Shown: one piece after another, positions 5,596 to 9,439 of the stretch
How the letters are laid out: the number at the start of each line of letters is the position of its first letter
Position numbering within the stretch: position 1 is the first letter of the stretch
Source of the DNA: CAJQND01 sp051010055
GTDB lineage: Bacteria; Pseudomonadota; Alphaproteobacteria; Rhizobiales; CAJQND01
Reading direction: 5' to 3'
DNA: 9,439 bases
Assembly: GCA_051010055.1 (NCBI GenBank)
Contig: JBPCVY010000018.1
Span: 1 to 9,439 of the forward strand
Notes under the pieces: generated by a model
What the model saw: the letters and a program-made list of their open reading frames with translations, nothing else
Told to the model about the DNA's origin: nothing
Databases searched by the model: none
Translations under genes and position numbers: made by a program

Positions 5596-6162
5596 CTAGA
5601 ACATGCCTTCAACTGTCGTCAAGCCGAGCGCGTCCCAATCGAGCATGCCGCCACGGTAGTAAAAGATTTTCTCAGCCGGATAGCCCTCGCGGATCATTGC
5701 GCGCATGGCCATAGGGCTTTGCGGGCAAACCGGGCCGTTGCAGAAACCAACCACCTTCTTTGCCTTGGCACAATCAAAATTGCCGTCGGCCTTTTCGCAC
5801 CCAAGCTCGTCCAGCCGGTCGGCGACCTCGGTGTAGGGAATGTGAATGGAGCCGGGGATCGTGCCCTTTATGCGCCATTCCACGGTGCGCATGTCAACAA
5901 CGGTATACGCCGGATCTTTCAGCGCATTGAGTACCTCTATTTCCGTTGCCGGATTCACACCTTCAGCGGGGATAAGCGGTTGCAGGAAGCCCTTGTTCTT
6001 GGCGCAAGCGGTCATGACACGGGTGATTTCCACCGGGCCATCGTCAGTTTCGACAATAATGGATTTTTCATCACCGATGATTTTCAGTTTTTCGCTGTCA
6101 CTCGCCTGTGCTGCTCCGATACTGAAAACCAATGCGATACTTGCAGCAATATGCTTCAACAT
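5596..6162 (-). CDS. Exported rhodanese-like domain protein
   Basis: A 188-residue protein with a clear signal peptide (1-20, MLKHIAASIALVFSIGAAQA), so it acts in the periplasm. A lead-in domain of about 60 residues (21-80) contains Cys53. The rhodanese fold follows: VVDMRTVEWRIKGTIPGSIH (88-107) is the usual D-x-R and G-x-I-x-G-A/S region. The active-site loop is CNGPVCPQSPMAM (141-153), and FYYRGGMLDW (167-176) is the usual C-terminal YRGGxxxW element. The loop is longer than the standard CxxGxR type and has two cysteines, Cys141 and Cys146. Either could carry the sulfane sulfur, or they could form a disulfide. Rhodaneses move sulfane sulfur to acceptors such as thiols or cyanide. GGAGG (6171-6175) stands 8 bases before the ATG. 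The upstream palindrome at 6203-6222 suggests sulfide- or persulfide-dependent control. Confidence 0.85.
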   Translation of the reverse strand: MLKHIAASIALVFSIGAAQASDSEKLKIIGDEKSIIVETDDGPVEITRVMTACAKNKGFLQPLIPAEGVNPATEIEVLNALKDPAYTVVDMRTVEWRIKGTIPGSIHIPYTEVADRLDELGCEKADGNFDCAKAKKVVGFCNGPVCPQSPMAMRAMIREGYPAEKIFYYRGGMLDWDALGLTTVEGMF

Positions 6163-6202
6163 ACCAAATTCCTCCGCCAGTTTTTATGTAATTCTCAATA
6201 TT

Positions 6203-6222
6203 ACATTCAAATATTCGAATGT
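6203..6222. promoter_or_regulatory. 20-bp palindrome, candidate SqrR/BigR-type operator
   Basis: ACATTCAAATATTCGAATGT is a dyad with nine of ten base pairs matching; the only mismatch is A6209 with C6216. It contains exactly ATTC-N8-GAAT, which I recall as the site pattern for SqrR-like persulfide-sensing ArsR-family repressors. Its near end is 40 bases before the rhodanese start codon, in an AT-rich promoter-like stretch, and 144 bases before the MFS start. No ArsR-family gene is in the window, so the regulator must be encoded elsewhere. Confidence 0.55.
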
Positions 6223-6366
6223 ATATATGTTAATTAATTGTACACAGCGCATGGCAGCAGCAAAGTGGAAATTCCCGTGGGCCTTCTTTGCCGATGAATT
6301 GGCCCTTGCGCCTTTACGCTGTGGTAAGGCACAGATGCAATCCAGCGAACTTTTCGGCTTTCAGTA
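6223..6366. other. Spacer between the rhodanese operator and the MFS gene
   Basis: This 144-base stretch holds no supported gene. A weak plus-strand promoter can be drawn as ATTACA (6200-6205) and TATATA (6222-6227), 16 bases apart, with the palindrome lying between the boxes. A 38-codon open frame (6251-6367) ends in TAATG, overlapping the MFS start by one base, but has no ribosome site of its own. Confidence 0.25.
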
Positions 6367-7602
6367 ATGGCATACAGCTCCGGAAGTGACGACAAATACG
6401 GGCCCGACAGCGATTATTCCTGGCTGCGGCTTACCCTGTCACTGGTGCTCAGCACCATTGGCGGGGTTGGCCTGTGGTCGGTGGTTGTTGTGTTGCCGGT
6501 CATTGAAACCGAATTCGGCGTCGACAGGGCCGGGGCTTCAATGCCCTTCACTGCAACCATGGTTGGCTTTGCCATTGGCCAGGTGTTCATGGGCCGGTTG
6601 GCAGACAGGTTCGGCATTGTGGTGCCGCTGGTCATCGGCTCTTTGATGCTGGGGGCCGGATACGTCCTGGCGGCCTTTTCCGAAAACCTTTGGCAGTTCA
6701 TGCTGGTTCAGGCGCTTTTTATTGGTGTGCTTGGCAGTTCGGCTACATTCGGTCCGTTGGTGGCTGATGTGTCCCACTGGTTTGAGCGCCGCAGGGGAAT
6801 AGCGATTGCTGTAGTCGCAAGCGGCAACTATCTCGCCGGCACTATCTGGCCGCCCATCTTGCAGTACGGCATCGAAACAATCGGTTGGCGCAGCTCCTAT
6901 ATGGCCATTGGCATTTTGTGTGTTGTAACCATGCTGCCTCTGGCATTCGCGCTTCGGCGGCGCCCTCACCTTGAAGATGAAGATGCGCCCGCGCCCGTCG
7001 TCAGGGTGGGCAGGCGGCCAAACGCATCGCCTGCAACCATTCAAACAATGCTCATAATTGCCGGGCTTGCCTGTTGCATCGCCATGGCCATGCCACAGGT
7101 GCATATAGTCGCCTACTGCAATGACTTAGGCTATGGCGCCCAGCGCGGTGCGGAAATGTTGTCACTAATGCTCGGCTTTGGGGTCATCTCGCGGCTCGCC
7201 TCAGGAGTGATTGCCGACAGAATTGGCGGCGTCAGAACCCTTATTCTTGGCTCAGCCCTGCAATGTCTGGCGCTCTTGTTTTACCTGCCCTTTGACGGGC
7301 TAGTGTCGCTGTATCTCGTTTCGGCCCTGTTCGGCCTTTCGCAAGGGGGCATCGTGCCAAGTTACGCGCTCATTGTCCGCGAATATTTCCCGGCCCGTGA
7401 AGCAGGCGCCCGCGTTGGCCTGGTGCTTACAGCATCTGTTATTGGCATGGCGGTTGGCGGCTGGATGTCAGGTGAAATCTACGACTTTACCGGCTCCTAT
7501 GAAGCAGCATTCCTCAACGGCATTGCCTGGAACGTGGTCAATATGCTGATTGCGCTGTGGCTTTTGACCGGGGGCTTTTCATTCCGGCGGCGATACGCTT
7601 AA
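6367..7602 (+). CDS. Major facilitator superfamily transporter, monocarboxylate/oxalate-formate type
   Basis: A 411-residue inner-membrane carrier with about 12 hydrophobic segments in two halves, split by a charged cytoplasmic loop at about 197-223 (RRRPHLEDEDAPAP). The MFS loop motif occurs in both halves: GRLADRFG (76-83) and GVIADRIGG (280-288). WFERRRGIAIAVVASGNYLA (138-157) resembles the WFxxRRGxAxGxxxSG stretch of the monocarboxylate and oxalate/formate families, so an organic acid substrate is likely. The ATG at 6367 is the only possible start near the first helix, because the frame is closed by a stop at 6325 and has no other start codon in between. It lacks a clear ribosome site. 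The start overlaps the stop of a small open frame (TAATG). The oxidoreductase gene follows 38 bases after the stop on the same strand, so carrier and enzymes probably share a transcript. Import of the pathway substrate is the simplest role. Confidence 0.9.
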   Translation: MAYSSGSDDKYGPDSDYSWLRLTLSLVLSTIGGVGLWSVVVVLPVIETEFGVDRAGASMPFTATMVGFAIGQVFMGRLADRFGIVVPLVIGSLMLGAGYVLAAFSENLWQFMLVQALFIGVLGSSATFGPLVADVSHWFERRRGIAIAVVASGNYLAGTIWPPILQYGIETIGWRSSYMAIGILCVVTMLPLAFALRRRPHLEDEDAPAPVVRVGRRPNASPATIQTMLIIAGLACCIAMAMPQVHIVAYCNDLGYGAQRGAEMLSLMLGFGVISRLASGVIADRIGGVRTLILGSALQCLALLFYLPFDGLVSLYLVSALFGLSQGGIVPSYALIVREYFPAREAGARVGLVLTASVIGMAVGGWMSGEIYDFTGSYEAAFLNGIAWNVVNMLIALWLLTGGFSFRRRYA

Positions 7603-7640
7603 GTCACTCTTCAATTTCAGTTGCTGGGAGGCTTGCCTGA

Positions 7641-8735
7641 ATGAGCGCGCTGTTTTCACCCATTTCCATGCGCGGAATGTCCCTGAAAAACCGCATCGTT
7701 GTTGCGCCCATGTGCCAATACATTGCGCGCGATGGCATCATGCATGATTGGCACCTCATGCACCTTGGTCAGTTCACAATGGGTGCGGCAGGCCTGGTGA
7801 TGACGGAGGCTACCCATGTCTCTTCTATCGGTCGCATCACTCCTGGTTGCGCCGGGTTGTGGAACGATGAGCAGGAAGCAGCGATGAAACGTATCGTCGA
7901 TTTTTCGAAAGCACATGGCGTGGCGAAAATGGGCATCCAGCTTGCTCATGCCGGGCGCAAGGGTTCGTGCCGCACCCCGCTCAATGGTGATGGGCCGCTG
8001 CATGAAGACGAAGCGCCATGGAAATGTGTTGCACCATCTGCAATGCCGTTTTCGCCGGACTGGCCGGTGCCCGAAGCGCTTGATGAAGCGGGCATGCAGC
8101 AAATCAAGGCGCAGTTTATCGAAGCGGCAAAGCGGGCAGAGCGTGTCGGTTTTGAAACGGCTGAGTTGCATGCTGCCCACGGTTACCTGCTGAACCAGTT
8201 CCTATCGCCGCTGTCCAACAAACGCACCGACGGCTATGGTGGCAACCATGAAAACCGCATGCGCTACGTGTTGGAAATATTCGAGGCGTTGCGGGACGTC
8301 TGGCCTGCAGACAAACCACTTGGCATCCGCCTCAGCGCGGTGGAGTGGGTCGAGGGCGGCTCAACAATCGAAGACACAATGGCTCTTTCAAAGGAGCTGG
8401 AAGCCATTGGCTGTGACTATATTGATGTATCATCTGGTGGGCTTGACTACCGCCAGAAAATCAAAGCCGGCCCGAGCTATCAGGTGGGGTTTGCCCAAGC
8501 GATAAAGAAAGAGGTCGATATCCCCGTGATGGCGGTGGGTCTGATTACAACGGCCCGGCAGGCGGAAGAAATTGTTTCTGAGGGCAAGGCCGATTTTGTT
8601 ATGCTCGCCCGCGGCATGATGGATGACCCTCACTGGGCATGGCACGCCGCGGGAGAACTGGGCGCAAAAACCGAGTACCCGCCGCAATATATCAGGTGCA
8701 GCCCTGAATATTGGCGTCACGACCGGAAGATTTAA
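7641..8735 (+). CDS. NADH:flavin oxidoreductase, Old Yellow Enzyme family (YqjM-like)
   Basis: A 364-residue FMN-dependent cytoplasmic enzyme with a TIM barrel. Such enzymes use NAD(P)H to reduce the C=C bond of alpha,beta-unsaturated carbonyl compounds. The thermophilic-like or YqjM subclass is indicated by the short N-terminus with APMCQY (22-27), where Cys25 tunes the flavin. Other landmarks are LAHAGRKGS (101-109), the substrate-binding pair His177 and His180 in ELHAAHGYLLNQFLSP (175-190), SNKRTDGYGGNHENR (192-206), the flavin-contacting IRLSAVEW (229-236), and ARGMMDDPHW (323-332) near the phosphate. The C-terminal YPPQYIRC (346-353) is the segment that reaches the neighbouring subunit in YqjM. 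The start is set by GGGAGG (7626-7631), 9 bases upstream. No FeS cluster domain is fused, so it is not a dienoyl-CoA reductase. The next gene begins 25 bases later. The natural substrate is unknown; the context points to an unsaturated organic acid or its derivative. Confidence 0.93.
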   Translation: MSALFSPISMRGMSLKNRIVVAPMCQYIARDGIMHDWHLMHLGQFTMGAAGLVMTEATHVSSIGRITPGCAGLWNDEQEAAMKRIVDFSKAHGVAKMGIQLAHAGRKGSCRTPLNGDGPLHEDEAPWKCVAPSAMPFSPDWPVPEALDEAGMQQIKAQFIEAAKRAERVGFETAELHAAHGYLLNQFLSPLSNKRTDGYGGNHENRMRYVLEIFEALRDVWPADKPLGIRLSAVEWVEGGSTIEDTMALSKELEAIGCDYIDVSSGGLDYRQKIKAGPSYQVGFAQAIKKEVDIPVMAVGLITTARQAEEIVSEGKADFVMLARGMMDDPHWAWHAAGELGAKTEYPPQYIRCSPEYWRHDRKI

Positions 8736-8760
8736 TGAGCGGCCAAACTGGGAGGAGCAA

Positions 8761-9439
8761 ATGCCATCAAATGATTTAACGTTTGCCGGCCTGCGTTGCA
8801 GGATTTTGAATGTACCTCTCAACCGCCCCATCATTTCCCGGGTGGGAGCATTTGAAAAATGGGCCTTCATTTGTTTGGACATTGAGACGAAAGGAGGCAT
8901 TACCGGGCGCAGTTATCTGGCCCCATACCTGATTGATTATGCCCCGGCAATCGTCCACTGCATTGAGATGCTAGCTGCGCCAATGAGGGGGCAATCCATC
9001 GCACCGGCGAATTTTTACGACGACGCGATGAAACGTATATCGCTCATTGGCAAAAGCGGCATTGCGCTTTATGCCCTTGCAGCGCTCGACATGGCTCTTT
9101 GGGATGCCCATGCACAGGCAGCGGGCGCTCCGCTCGCCGTTCACCTTGGAGGCACCATCGAGCCGGTAAAGGCCTACAACTCACGGGGGTTGTGGCTCTC
9201 GCCAGTGGAAGAACTTCCATCCGAGGCTGAGCTTCTTGTGAAAGAAGGGGGCTTTGATGCGGTAAAAATGCGTTTTGGCCGAGCGGAAATGATGGAGGAC
9301 ATTGCCGCGGCGGCTGCCGTGCGCGAGGCGGTTGGTGAAGATGTTGCCGTTATGTCTGACTTCAATCAGGGGCTGACATTTTCAGAAGCCCTGCATTGGA
9401 TGCATGCGTTGGATGATGCGGGACTTTACTGGTTTGAAG
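8761..9439 (+). CDS. Mandelate racemase/muconate lactonizing enzyme-like protein, N-terminal 226 codons (runs off right edge)
   Basis: The ATG at 8761 has a strong GGGAGGAG site (8750-8757) and opens a frame to the window end without a stop. The capping domain contains GRSYLAPY (49-56), like the lid stretch GHSYL of mandelate racemase. LAALDMALWDAHAQAAG (106-122) and LGG (129-131) follow, then AYNSRGLW (138-145). In the barrel AVKMRFG (167-173) is the strand that carries the KxK catalytic pair in mandelate racemase. Here it is Lys169-Met-Arg171, so the second, proton-abstracting lysine is an arginine. DFNQ (200-203) supplies the first metal ligand, Asp200. Glu226, the last full codon, falls 26 residues later, exactly the spacing of the second ligand. 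The third ligand and the His-Asp dyad lie outside the window. It shares a transcript with the oxidoreductase and carrier. It may be a dehydratase or racemase of a hydroxy acid, or an altered family member. Confidence 0.88.
   Translation, partial: MPSNDLTFAGLRCRILNVPLNRPIISRVGAFEKWAFICLDIETKGGITGRSYLAPYLIDYAPAIVHCIEMLAAPMRGQSIAPANFYDDAMKRISLIGKSGIALYALAALDMALWDAHAQAAGAPLAVHLGGTIEPVKAYNSRGLWLSPVEELPSEAELLVKEGGFDAVKMRFGRAEMMEDIAAAAAVREAVGEDVAVMSDFNQGLTFSEALHWMHALDDAGLYWFE

Noticed and set aside
5846..6367. 173-codon plus-strand open frame
   Set aside because: It is mostly antisense to the rhodanese gene, which has a signal peptide, domain motifs and a ribosome site; only its last 38 codons lie in free sequence.
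8735..8779. Tiny frame starting at the oxidoreductase stop (TAATG)
   Set aside because: Fourteen codons only, out of frame with the next gene, and it overlaps that gene's own ribosome site and start.

Overview
This 9.4 kb window reads as an ordinary, gene-dense chromosomal stretch of a Gram-negative bacterium, most likely an alphaproteobacterium. That guess rests on protein style (a COG3671-type small membrane protein, a PheC-like binding protein, a periplasmic rhodanese with a SqrR/BigR-like operator) and moderate-to-high GC; it is an inference without a database search. No rRNA, tRNA, insertion sequence, CRISPR array or phage gene was seen.

Layout. Left edge (1-74, minus): the first 24 codons of a glutathione S-transferase-like gene that runs off the window. 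Positions 142-2549: a polar amino-acid-type ABC importer split into two divergent units, the binding protein on the minus strand and ATPase plus permease on the plus strand. They share a 111-bp control region containing three copies of CTTTGC, two of them forming a perfect 8-bp dyad. Positions 2557-3965 (minus): a yiaW-yiaV pair (DUF3302 membrane protein and HlyD-type membrane fusion protein) with a 4-bp ATGA overlap. Positions 4137-4517 (plus): a small three-helix membrane protein. Positions 4521-5426 (minus): a YegS-type lipid kinase. Positions 5596-6162 (minus): an exported rhodanese-like protein followed by a strong rho-independent terminator and preceded by a near-perfect 20-bp palindrome of the ATTC-N8-GAAT type. 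Positions 6367-9439 (plus): an apparent operon of an MFS transporter, an Old Yellow Enzyme-type oxidoreductase and a mandelate-racemase-like enolase-superfamily enzyme cut by the right edge.

How the genes may work together. The ABC genes form one importer for a small polar, probably carboxylated, ligand. The MFS-OYE-enolase set looks like uptake and degradation of an organic acid: transport of a carboxylate, flavin-dependent reduction of an activated alkene, and proton abstraction next to a carboxylate. The last gene has KxR where mandelate racemase has KxK, so its reaction is uncertain. The rhodanese and its palindrome suggest a response to sulfide or persulfide. I found no clearly novel multi-gene system. 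The most interesting points are the SqrR-like operator, the KxR enolase-superfamily enzyme, the lipobox at the start of the ABC permease, and the half-site cluster between the divergent ABC units.
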